Assembly: GCA_001780825.1 (NCBI GenBank)
Contig: MFIX01000050.1
Span: 4,379 to 15,621, forward strand
Length of the DNA stretch: 11,243 nucleotides
Source: Candidatus Glassbacteria bacterium RIFCSPLOWO2_12_FULL_58_11
GTDB lineage: Bacteria > Gemmatimonadota > Glassbacteria > GWA2-58-10
Direction of reading: 5' to 3'
Positions 1 to 7,242 of the stretch are shown here, one piece after another (positions within the stretch are counted from its first letter, which is position 1; each line of letters starts with the position of its first letter). The translations under genes and the position numbers were made by a program. The notes beneath the pieces are model-generated. The model was not told the DNA's origin, ran no database searches, and saw only the letters and a program-made list of their open reading frames with translations.

Positions 1-3000
1 GCTGTCCAGGGCGATCTTCCTTTCCGCCTCGGCTTCGCTCTGACGGCCCAGGCCTTCCAGGGCGAGATAACGTTTGTAATGCCGGAGAGACTCCATGTTC
101 CGCCCGGGATCGAAATTTACCCCCTCTTCAATATGTTCATTCTCCGTCTCCCGACGCTCTTCCGCCGCGGCCAGAAGCTGCTCGAACGCCTTCAGCGCTT
201 CATCTTTCCGTCCCAGCTTTTCCAAGGCTTTGCCGCGATAGTACTGGTAAGGGCTGTCGGGTCTCGATTTCTCGGCCGCGACCTGCTCGAAGGTTTGCCG
301 GGCCTCCTTTTTCTTTCCCAGGGCCTCGAGGGCCAGCGCCACCTTGTAACGGTTGCGGGCGTGGCTGGCCCGAGGCTGCTCCGCCACCTCGAGGTTGAAC
401 GGGTAGGTCAGCGAAAGCTGGTACAACTCCAGAGCCTTCATGTAATTATTTGCCTTGAATTCCTGGTCGCCCTTTTCGATATTGCTTTCCACCCAATACT
501 GGTGGACATCGTAGCGGCCCTCCCAGGAGCGGAAATGGTGCTCTTTCAGCCATTTCAGCGCATCATCGTAACGGCCGGTTTGCACGTAGAGCGAGACCAG
601 GCGCTTGAGCAGGGGATCGCGGCTGGTAACTGTCTCCATGTTCTTTTCCAGCAGGGCAATCCGCTCCGGGTTTGACATTTTAAGCATCTGGTTGATCCGG
701 TCCAAATCCTCGAGTGCCATTGCGGCGCTGGGGTCTGCGGTCACCGCTTTTTCATAAGCTGCCCTGGCCTTCTGCAGATCGCGCTTGATCATCCAGGATT
801 CACCCAGGTCCCAGTAAGCCACGACATTATTCTGATCGTACTTGACTGATTTCTCCCAGGCAGCGATCGCCTCCTCGGTGCGCGACTTGCTCCGGAGCAG
901 GTTCCCCAGGTAATACAGGGCGCGGCCATCCTCCCCATTCTGCTCGATAGCCCATTCCAGCACCGGGAAACTCTCCAGGCGGTTAGGAAAGCAGTACTGC
1001 GGGGATTGTTTGCCGCCTTCAAGACGGTAGCGGGCGGCATCCTCCTCCCGGCCCAGCAGATGCTCGTAATAAGCCAGATAGTAATATACCAGCGGCGAGA
1101 CCTTCTCGCCTTTCTCGACGAGGATTCCGAGGACCCGCGCCGCATGCTGGTACTGGCCGCAGCGAGCATAGCGGATAGCCAGCTCGATATAGTTCTGGCT
1201 GTCTAAACGGGAGAGGGCCAGAGCCTGGTCGTAAACCTTCTGCTTTTCCTCCTCCCGTCCCAGGTTGGCCAGGGAGAAATATTTTTCAGTCAGCGAGAGA
1301 AAATCTAGCGGATCCATGGCCTGGATTTTATCGGCCACGGCCAGGGCCTCCACATAGCGGCCCGCCCGGTTGAGGATCAGCGCCTTTACAGCATAGGCCT
1401 CTGAATTGTCCCCATTGCCCTGAATACTGCGCTCGATATGCTCCAGCGCCGTGGCATAGCGGCCCTGCGAGGTGCAGAGCTGGGCCAGCTCGAAATGCGC
1501 GCCGGCGTAATAGGCCTGATCGTAACTCGAGCGGTTGAAATGCTTCTCGGCTTCGGCCGGCTGACCCAGCCACAGGTGTGCCAATCCCTTGTAATACCGC
1601 GCCTGGGCAAAATAAGGCTCGCGCTCCAGTGCCTTGTCAAAGTATTCGAGGGCGTTCTGGAATTGGCCTTCTTTCAGCCTCAGCAGCCCGAGCGACGTAT
1701 TGCACCGGATATCTCCCGGGTCGCGGCGCAGGGCTTCCTCGTAGTATGTCAGCGCCTTCTCGGTGTCGCGGAATTTCTCAAAATTATCGCCGATCACGAA
1801 CAGCTCATCATTGGACTTGATTTCCGCAGGTGCGGCCGGCATGGGTGTGGGTGCCGGCAGGGGCGGATTTTTCGGCCGGGGGTGGCTGTAGTTGAGCAGA
1901 GTGTCGCCGGCCGCTGACAAGACGGTCATTTGCAGGGAATAGATGTCGGCTCCCTTGGGGGCTTTGGCCTCGGCGATAAAGGGCCTGGCCGGGTCGGTAT
2001 CCACGCTCTGGTTGAATATTTCGGTCCCGGCGGAGGTCACGATTACCCGGGCGGCCTTGTTGACCCCGGTCGGCGACCAGCCGAAACCGGCTTTGCCTTT
2101 TTCGAGATCGAGGTTGAGAGTGCCCTCCAGATTGGCATAATCCCAGACCCCGATATCGCGCACGGGGATCCAGAAATCGCTGTAAACCTTGGTCTCGCCG
2201 GGCATTATCCAGTGGTAATCCGGCTGGTTGTCCGAGTAGGCGCCGGCCTGCGGCTCAAAATACGGCAGGTCGCCATCGCTAAGGATCTTTTCCCAGATGC
2301 GGCCAGAGAGCGCGGTACCCCAGGTCCAGAGCTTCTTGCCCTGCACGATATTATGGTCGGCCACATGCACCATGCCGGCATGCTCTTCCGGGCTGTAGCC
2401 GCCGAAATAGTCGGCATCGCAGTTCCAGGCGAAAAAGCTGCTCGCCGGAGCTATATTCTTCCAGTAACTCAGGTCGACTCCTTCATTGACCGGCCAGTTA
2501 TAAAACTGGCGCTTATAGTGGCCGGTGGCTATCTCCGTGGGAATGACCGCCTGGTAGTTCTCGGTGGCCCGCACAGCCGCGGTGGCCCACATCTGATAGG
2601 ACTGCATATAGGGCGTGCTGTTGAACAAACGCACCTTGGTTTCCACCCAGTTGCGGCCCGGGTGGACTGTCGTGCCCACGGCCCAGCGCATTCCGTAAAC
2701 CTGATCGACTTCCCCGGTCCAGGCGGTTTTCGTGCCGTCCGGGTTTTCCTCGATCCGGTAGTCGGTATCGCGGAACCCGGTTGGACGATGGCCGTGCGGG
2801 AAGTTCCACTCGACTCCGCCCGAGATCCAGGCTCCGGCCATGCCGACCAGTCCCGGCTTGATCGTCGTCTGATTGTAAAGGAACTGGTAACCGTTGGTCT
2901 TATCCTGGGCCCCGTGGAGCCGGCCGCCGATCTCCGGCAGGACCAGCGCCTTGACATACTCGTTTTCCACGTACAGAGCGCGATAGGTCCGGTCGTACTT

Positions 3001-3186
3001 GTCTCCGGTCAGCTTTTCGAGCATCGTGTATGGATAAATCCGGTCCCAGTAAGGCATTATTTCCGGTGCGCCGATCCGGTAGGTGGGAAGAACCAGCGGT
3101 TCCTCGTAAACCCGTACCTCATCCGCAAAGCCGACCGTGCAGATCGAAAAAACCAGTGAGGCCAGTATAAGTCGCCAGGCTCGCAT
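1..3186 (-). CDS. Secreted DUF5107 domain protein with C-terminal TPR array (3' end beyond window)
   Basis: The minus-strand frame is open from ATG 3186 to position 1 with no stop, giving 1062 visible residues; the C-terminus lies outside the window. The start is fixed by a strong SD (AGGAGGTG, 3193-3200) and by an upstream in-frame stop at 3262-3264. Residues 1 to about 21 form a signal peptide (MRAWRLILASLVFSICTVGFA). Residues about 45-340 match the DUF5107 pattern: VLPEIGGRLHG (82-92), then an AWISGGVEWNFPHGHRPT-type segment (119-136). A Pro-rich linker at about 435-454 leads to tetratricopeptide repeats from about 460 to the end, with units such as TEKALTYYEEALRRDPGD and YRGKALEKLGRKDEALKAFE. 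DUF5107 is related to the galactose-mutarotase fold, so sugar binding is possible but unproven. The TPRs suggest a protein scaffold outside the cytoplasm. It lies 117 nt downstream of, and on the same strand as, the transglutaminase-like gene, so co-transcription is likely. The fold assignment is firm; the substrate is unknown. Confidence 0.9.
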   Translation of the reverse strand, partial: MRAWRLILASLVFSICTVGFADEVRVYEEPLVLPTYRIGAPEIMPYWDRIYPYTMLEKLTGDKYDRTYRALYVENEYVKALVLPEIGGRLHGAQDKTNGYQFLYNQTTIKPGLVGMAGAWISGGVEWNFPHGHRPTGFRDTDYRIEENPDGTKTAWTGEVDQVYGMRWAVGTTVHPGRNWVETKVRLFNSTPYMQSYQMWATAAVRATENYQAVIPTEIATGHYKRQFYNWPVNEGVDLSYWKNIAPASSFFAWNCDADYFGGYSPEEHAGMVHVADHNIVQGKKLWTWGTALSGRIWEKILSDGDLPYFEPQAGAYSDNQPDYHWIMPGETKVYSDFWIPVRDIGVWDYANLEGTLNLDLEKGKAGFGWSPTGVNKAARVIVTSAGTEIFNQSVDTDPARPFIAEAKAPKGADIYSLQMTVLSAAGDTLLNYSHPRPKNPPLPAPTPMPAAPAEIKSNDELFVIGDNFEKFRDTEKALTYYEEALRRDPGDIRCNTSLGLLRLKEGQFQNALEYFDKALEREPYFAQARYYKGLAHLWLGQPAEAEKHFNRSSYDQAYYAGAHFELAQLCTSQGRYATALEHIERSIQGNGDNSEAYAVKALILNRAGRYVEALAVADKIQAMDPLDFLSLTEKYFSLANLGREEEKQKVYDQALALSRLDSQNYIELAIRYARCGQYQHAARVLGILVEKGEKVSPLVYYYLAYYEHLLGREEDAARYRLEGGKQSPQYCFPNRLESFPVLEWAIEQNGEDGRALYYLGNLLRSKSRTEEAIAAWEKSVKYDQNNVVAYWDLGESWMIKRDLQKARAAYEKAVTADPSAAMALEDLDRINQMLKMSNPERIALLEKNMETVTSRDPLLKRLVSLYVQTGRYDDALKWLKEHHFRSWEGRYDVHQYWVESNIEKGDQEFKANNYMKALELYQLSLTYPFNLEVAEQPRASHARNRYKVALALEALGKKKEARQTFEQVAAEKSRPDSPYQYYRGKALEKLGRKDEALKAFEQLLAAAEERRETENEHIEEGVNFDPGRNMESLRHYKRYLALEGLGRQSEAEAERKIALDS

Positions 3187-3244
3187 CAAAAACACCTCCT
3201 GAAGGGCACTCGAGTTAATGGTGAAATTCGTTTTTAGGAATTTA

Positions 3245-3275
3245 ATAATCTGTCGTTTATCTCAGCCGCTGTCAA
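3245..3275 (-). promoter_or_regulatory. Possible internal promoter before the DUF5107-TPR gene
   Basis: On the minus strand a perfect TTGACA (3275-3270) is followed after 19 nt by GATTAT (3250-3245, four of six matches to TATAAT) in an AT-rich patch, about 60 nt before the start codon at 3186. The spacer is longer than the usual 17 nt, so the -10 is uncertain. If real, it gives the DUF5107-TPR gene its own transcript in addition to read-through from the gene upstream. I see no terminator between the two genes. Confidence 0.35.
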
Positions 3276-3303
3276 TAATATCGCCATGCCGCCAGCAGCG
3301 AAT

Positions 3304-4935
3304 TTATCGCGGAATGTATTCCATGGAAATGTCTTTCATCCTCGGATACTCTATACCGGATACTGCGATAGTGTAGCTTTCCCCCGGAGTACTTACCAGG
3401 CGGAGGTCCGTGCGCTCCCGGCCTCGCTCCAGCCAACGGTAGATCACCTGCAGAGCGGCCCCCTGAGGGATCGCCCCGGCCTGCACGGAAACTTTATTAT
3501 TGCCCGGAGCGAGGAAAGGGAGCGAATACATGTTGAGCTGACAGACCGCCTCGGCTTTCAGCTCGTAAAGGCGGACCGAGCCGGCGGCGCTTTTATCGAA
3601 GAGTTTGAGCTTGATCTTGAACGCGTAGCGCTCCTCTATCAGGTTGGCTGGAATAGGGAAATTGAAATCGCCGCCGGAGGTCGCAACTCCGAGACAGAGC
3701 CAGTTCTCCGTGCGGCCGATATCCAGGTAAACCGCGGCCCAGGAGCCCTCCACCACCTCGGCCCTGCCGCGGATCGACCCGCCCACGAAAACGTACGGCG
3801 CCTCGAAATTGAGGTTTGCCTCTCCCAGGCTGTCGCCCGGCGCGCAGCGCAGTATCCCGCCCCGGCCCGCATTGCCCGGCTCCACTATCAACGAGCTGAT
3901 CGAGTCGGCGGCCTGCATGAAACGCCTGTCGGAAAAATCGTCGCTATAGCTCAACACTCCATTGGCGTAGTAATGGTAAGAGCCGCGGCCGAGGATCACT
4001 TTTCGGTAAGGCTCGATAAGCGGGAAATTGAGGCTGTCCAGCCGCTCTCCGCCATTGTCCGGGTGATGGGGCGGCAGGATCGAAGGCGAGGGAGTCTGGA
4101 TGGTTTTGTTATTCCTGTAGTATTCATAGCTCAGGTTGTACATGCCCGGCAGGTTGTCCCACATCCGGGTAAGCCTGAACCCGGGCCTCAGGTTGAAGGC
4201 CATGCTGAAAGTACTGGGTTCATCAGCCTCGGCCGGCTTGTAGTCCGGTATCACTTTAAGCAGGAAATCCAGGCCGTACTTGCGGTAAGTGTACCACTGA
4301 TCCGTAACCGCCAGCGCTTCCTCGGGGTAGATCGGCTTTCCATCCCAGGGGCAGAACGGCTGGCTGGCCCTGCCCTCGGCCACGGCGCGGCTGAGCAGAG
4401 TCGAATCGGCCAGGATGTCTTCGATAGAGGCAATCTCGCGGCGGTCCCGGCGAAAGGCATAGCAGCCCACTATCGCATCCATGAAATGCCAGCGGCCATC
4501 CCACTTGACCTCCGCGGTACCGTGGCCCGGCACGCTGATCCCCCGGGCATCCTCGACCTGGCCGCTCTGCTTGAGCACACTGGCGAACATCCAGTTGGTC
4601 TGGGTGCAAAGCGCATAGCCATAGACATTGACCATGCGGACGAAATCGAACATGTGCTGCTGGTCGTTGACCGGGAAAGGATACTCATTGCGGTTCGTAT
4701 AAGGGAACATGGCCCGGCGGAAAAAGCGGAAGACGGCGATGGCTTTGTCCTGCGGCGTTTCCAGGCCACGGGTCAGGTCGGCGATCAGGCTGGGGTAATC
4801 GTAGCAGCTGACGCTGCGGTCGGTGACCACCCAGGGGTTGACGATGAGCCCGGCACAGTATCCCGGAGCAGCGAGCAGGACAAGCCACACCTGCAGGGCG
4901 CGAAGGCTTTTTTGAATGGACGAAGAGCAAATCAT
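3304..4935 (-). CDS. Secreted transglutaminase-like protein with beta-rich C-terminal region
   Basis: This is a 543-aa protein. The ATG at 4935 is preceded by AGGAG (4946-4950) with a 10-nt spacer. Residues 1 to about 28 are a signal peptide (hydrophobic LRALQVWLVLLAAPGYCAG); there is no convincing lipobox before Cys27. Residues about 60-160 look like a transglutaminase/papain-like core, with Cys110 in GYALCTQTNW, His138 in VPGHGTAEVKW and Asp153 in HFMDAIVG. These have the order and spacing of the family's Cys-His-Asp triad. The core is flanked by an FRFFRRAMFPYTNR-type helix, as in protease-like bacterial members. Residues about 380-543 appear beta-rich (GSIRGRAEV, NWLCLGVATSGG, LPFLAPGNNKVSVQAG) and could be an accessory sandwich domain. 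Bacterial members can be proteases, crosslinkers or amidases, so the reaction is not defined. The gene is transcribed divergently from the DUF3857 pair and is the first gene of the leftward unit. Confidence 0.85.
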   Translation of the reverse strand: MICSSSIQKSLRALQVWLVLLAAPGYCAGLIVNPWVVTDRSVSCYDYPSLIADLTRGLETPQDKAIAVFRFFRRAMFPYTNRNEYPFPVNDQQHMFDFVRMVNVYGYALCTQTNWMFASVLKQSGQVEDARGISVPGHGTAEVKWDGRWHFMDAIVGCYAFRRDRREIASIEDILADSTLLSRAVAEGRASQPFCPWDGKPIYPEEALAVTDQWYTYRKYGLDFLLKVIPDYKPAEADEPSTFSMAFNLRPGFRLTRMWDNLPGMYNLSYEYYRNNKTIQTPSPSILPPHHPDNGGERLDSLNFPLIEPYRKVILGRGSYHYYANGVLSYSDDFSDRRFMQAADSISSLIVEPGNAGRGGILRCAPGDSLGEANLNFEAPYVFVGGSIRGRAEVVEGSWAAVYLDIGRTENWLCLGVATSGGDFNFPIPANLIEERYAFKIKLKLFDKSAAGSVRLYELKAEAVCQLNMYSLPFLAPGNNKVSVQAGAIPQGAALQVIYRWLERGRERTDLRLVSTPGESYTIAVSGIEYPRMKDISMEYIPR

Positions 4936-5001
4936 GACCCGGCTTCTCCTGAAGAGTTATTGAACACGGGCGGGAGCGTCAGGGTAAACTCAGCAATCTG
5001 A

Positions 5002-5030
5002 AAATTACCCGGCGCGGCGCGGCAGGTCAA
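5002..5030 (-). promoter_or_regulatory. Sigma70-type promoter for the leftward unit
   Basis: On the minus strand TTGACC (5030-5025) and TAATTT (5007-5002) are separated by exactly 17 nt, and the spacer is very GC-rich. It points at the transglutaminase-like gene starting at 4935, leaving a leader of about 60 nt with an SD at its end. Both boxes match consensus well (five of six and four of six) at ideal spacing. Confidence 0.6.
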
Positions 5031-5100
5031 GCCTGAAAGCCGAGTAAAGCGGCGACCACTTATTCCGATCGAGCGTATCCGGACACACAAAGCGTTCTAT

Positions 5101-5127
5101 TTGACAAAGTAACCTCCGTTCTATACT
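5101..5127 (+). promoter_or_regulatory. Sigma70-type promoter for the DUF3857 transglutaminase pair
   Basis: A perfect TTGACA (5101-5106) is followed by TATACT (5122-5127, five of six matches) with a 15-nt spacer, which is shorter than optimal. It sits about 50 nt before the ATG at 5181. The short spacer may mean that an activator or DNA distortion is needed. An exact 8-base direct repeat, CGTTCTAT, occurs at 5093-5100 and 5117-5124, next to the -35 and overlapping the -10. Confidence 0.6.
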
Positions 5128-5180
5128 GTTAGTCAACTTCCGAGACAGATTATCATTCCCTCTCGCACGGAGATCCGGCG

Positions 5181-7154
5181 ATGAACACCCTCAAGCGTCT
5201 CAACCGGCTGTTGACGGCTGTCCTGTTCTTTCAGCTCGCTCTCATTATCCCGGCCCCGGCCGGCCAGGCCGGCCGGGAAACCCTGGACCGGCTCGCCGCG
5301 GCGGGCGGACTGGATAAATACCCGGACGCCAATGCCCTGGTAGTGGAGGACCGCCGGGAAGTGACATTCCAGGCGGATGGAACTTTCCTCGACCGCCGCT
5401 ACGAGCTGGTCAAGGTGCTGACCGAAACAGGCAAAAACTCTTACGGCGAGGCCGGGTTCGACTATAGCCGCCAGTACGATGCGGTGCGGATCGAGTTCGC
5501 CCGGGTTATCAAGCCGGACGGCTCAGCGGTCGAGGTGCCGGCGGAGATGATCAAGGACGTGACCCATCCGGCCCTGGCGCAGATGAATATCTACGACGCC
5601 AATGTGCGGATCCAGATGGTCACTTTCCAGAACCTCGAGGTGGGCGATGCCATCGAGTACGCGGTGGTGGACAGTTGTTTCCTGGCCCCCTGCGAGGGTG
5701 AGTACGACATCATCGACCTTTTCCAGGGCTCGGACCCGCTCCTGCATAAACGGCTCGAGATCAACGGGCCGGACTCTAAGCCCCTGCACCACCTGGTCAA
5801 GGATGGCAAGGTCGATTTCAGCACCGCGAAAAAGAACGGCCGCACTAGCTATGTCTGGGAAACGCACGATGTGCCGCGCATTGTTGCAGAACCGTCAATG
5901 CCGAGCTATCTGAGCTTCGCGCCCCGCCTGCTGGCCTCGACGTGGGATTCCTGGAACCAGATGAGCAAGTGGTGGTACGACATGACCCTACAGTACCGCA
6001 ACCAGAATGATTCGCTGAAAGCAGCTGTGGCCGGGGTCACCAAGGGGATGACCACCGATGAGGAGAAGATCAAGGCGGTTTATCATTTTGTGGCCCAGAA
6101 AATCCGCTACATGGGCCTGGGCACCGGCAAGAAAGCCGGGTTCGAGCCCAAGCCGGCCACCGAGACTCTGAGCACGCGCTATGGGGTCTGCCGGGATGTG
6201 GCGATCCTGATGTGCTCGATGCTGGATGACCTGGGGATCAAATGCTATCCGGTGCTGACCCGGGCCACCCAGCTGGTAGACACCGAAATCCCGACCATCG
6301 GTTTCAACCACGCGATTGTGGCCCTGCCGGATGGCAAGGGCGGCTACCGCTACTCCGACCCTACGGTGGAAAACTTCCCAGAGCTGCTGTTCACAGGCGA
6401 GGGGGACGCCTCGATGCTGGTCTGCACACCCGATGGTGAAACAATTCAGACCAGCGCCCACTCTCCCGCGGGCGACAACATGGGCACGATCAGCGCCACC
6501 AGCCGGATCGATGAAAGCGGCCGCCTGGTGAGCGAGGCCACGATAAACACTCGCGGGATCTACGACGTGGCTTTCCGCTCCTTTGTCAAAAGGTATCCGC
6601 CCCAGGAATTGAATAACATCTGGCAGCAGGTGGTTACCGGAGTGCACCCGGGGGCCCGTCTGCTGGGCTTTTCCACCTCGGACCCCGAGGACCTCTACAC
6701 CCCGTTCGGACTGCGTTTCAGCTATGAGGTCGAGGACTATGCGATACAGGCAGGCAAATACCTGCTGATCAAGTCCCCGATCTCGACCAATAGCTTCGAG
6801 CTGATCTTGCAGAGCTTCCTGTCCGCGGCCGGGCTGCCCGAGCGCCAGTACCCGCTGGACCTGGGAGTCACCCTGGGCTCATCCCAGCAGGAAAACCTGG
6901 TGCTGCCCGCCGGCTACAAGGTCAAGTCTCTGCCCGAGACAGTCGATCTCGAATCCGGCGGCCTGTCCTACAAAATGGAATACGGCGCATCCACGCCGAC
7001 CGAGAGCAAGCGCGGGCTGGATGTGCGCTATGAAAAGAAATTCCTGATCGATTCCAAGGAGCTCGACACGCAAAGCTACCTGGAGCTGAAAAAAATCCTG
7101 CGCTCCAGTTCACGCTCGGGCCGCGGCGAGATCATCCTGCAGAAGGATGAGTGA
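5181..7154 (+). CDS. DUF3857 plus transglutaminase-like protein with apparent intact triad
   Basis: This is a 657-aa exported protein. The ATG is preceded by GGAG (5169-5172) with an 8-nt spacer. Residues 1 to about 30 are a signal peptide (MNTLKRLNRLLTAVLFFQLALIIPAPAGQA). Residues about 45-235 match DUF3857: repeated strands such as RREVTFQADGTFLDRRYELVKVL and ARVIKPDGSAVEVPA, and the VTFQNLEVGDAIEYAV block. Residues about 290-400 are a transglutaminase core with Cys337 in STRYGVCRDVAILM, His377 in TIGFNHAIVALPDG and Asp393 in YRYSDPTVEN, the expected catalytic triad. Residues 430-657 are mostly beta-type sequence, as usual for this architecture. The protein probably acts in the periplasm or at the outer membrane; the family's substrates are poorly known. 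It heads a rightward unit with a close paralogue 88 nt downstream. Domain calls are confident; enzymatic activity is inferred. Confidence 0.9.
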   Translation: MNTLKRLNRLLTAVLFFQLALIIPAPAGQAGRETLDRLAAAGGLDKYPDANALVVEDRREVTFQADGTFLDRRYELVKVLTETGKNSYGEAGFDYSRQYDAVRIEFARVIKPDGSAVEVPAEMIKDVTHPALAQMNIYDANVRIQMVTFQNLEVGDAIEYAVVDSCFLAPCEGEYDIIDLFQGSDPLLHKRLEINGPDSKPLHHLVKDGKVDFSTAKKNGRTSYVWETHDVPRIVAEPSMPSYLSFAPRLLASTWDSWNQMSKWWYDMTLQYRNQNDSLKAAVAGVTKGMTTDEEKIKAVYHFVAQKIRYMGLGTGKKAGFEPKPATETLSTRYGVCRDVAILMCSMLDDLGIKCYPVLTRATQLVDTEIPTIGFNHAIVALPDGKGGYRYSDPTVENFPELLFTGEGDASMLVCTPDGETIQTSAHSPAGDNMGTISATSRIDESGRLVSEATINTRGIYDVAFRSFVKRYPPQELNNIWQQVVTGVHPGARLLGFSTSDPEDLYTPFGLRFSYEVEDYAIQAGKYLLIKSPISTNSFELILQSFLSAAGLPERQYPLDLGVTLGSSQQENLVLPAGYKVKSLPETVDLESGGLSYKMEYGASTPTESKRGLDVRYEKKFLIDSKELDTQSYLELKKILRSSSRSGRGEIILQKDE

Positions 7155-7206
7155 GCGGGCCGGATACCAACCATATTTCTACCAGCTGACAATTGCCACA
7201 ATTCTG

Positions 7207-7226
7207 TTTGACCGCAAGAGGTCAAA
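7207..7226. promoter_or_regulatory. Perfect inverted repeat just upstream of the second paralogue's SD
   Basis: TTTGACC (7207-7213) and GGTCAAA (7220-7226) are perfect 7-base inverted arms around a 6-nt centre, ending four bases before the GGAGG (7230-7234) of the next gene. It could be a protein-binding operator or an RNA hairpin that tunes translation or stability in the leader between the two paralogues. It is too weak and lacks the T-run of an intrinsic terminator. Confidence 0.5.
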
Positions 7227-7242
7227 TACGGAGGCGCTGTTC

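Noticed and set aside
79..1917. Plus-strand open frames at 79-675 and 1438-1917, and short minus-strand ORFs between them
   Set aside because: All overlap the TPR array, which is continuous and well patterned on the minus strand.
1930..3159. 409-aa plus-strand open frame
   Set aside because: It lies codon-for-codon antiparallel to the DUF5107-TPR gene, whose protein has clear family motifs, signal peptide and SD. The plus frame has none of these and reflects high GC content.
3286..5001. 571-aa plus-strand open frame
   Set aside because: It is antisense to the transglutaminase-like gene across its whole length. Its composition is rich in Arg, His and Gly with no recognisable domain, and it would run through the divergent leftward leader.
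5988..6647. 219-aa minus-strand open frame
   Set aside because: It is a shadow of the DUF3857/transglutaminase gene and covers its catalytic core on the other strand.
7147..7242. Upstream start (ATG 7147, overlapping the previous stop) for the second DUF3857 paralogue
   Set aside because: It would place 32 unremarkable residues before a typical signal peptide; ATG 7243 has a strong GGAGG at ideal spacing.
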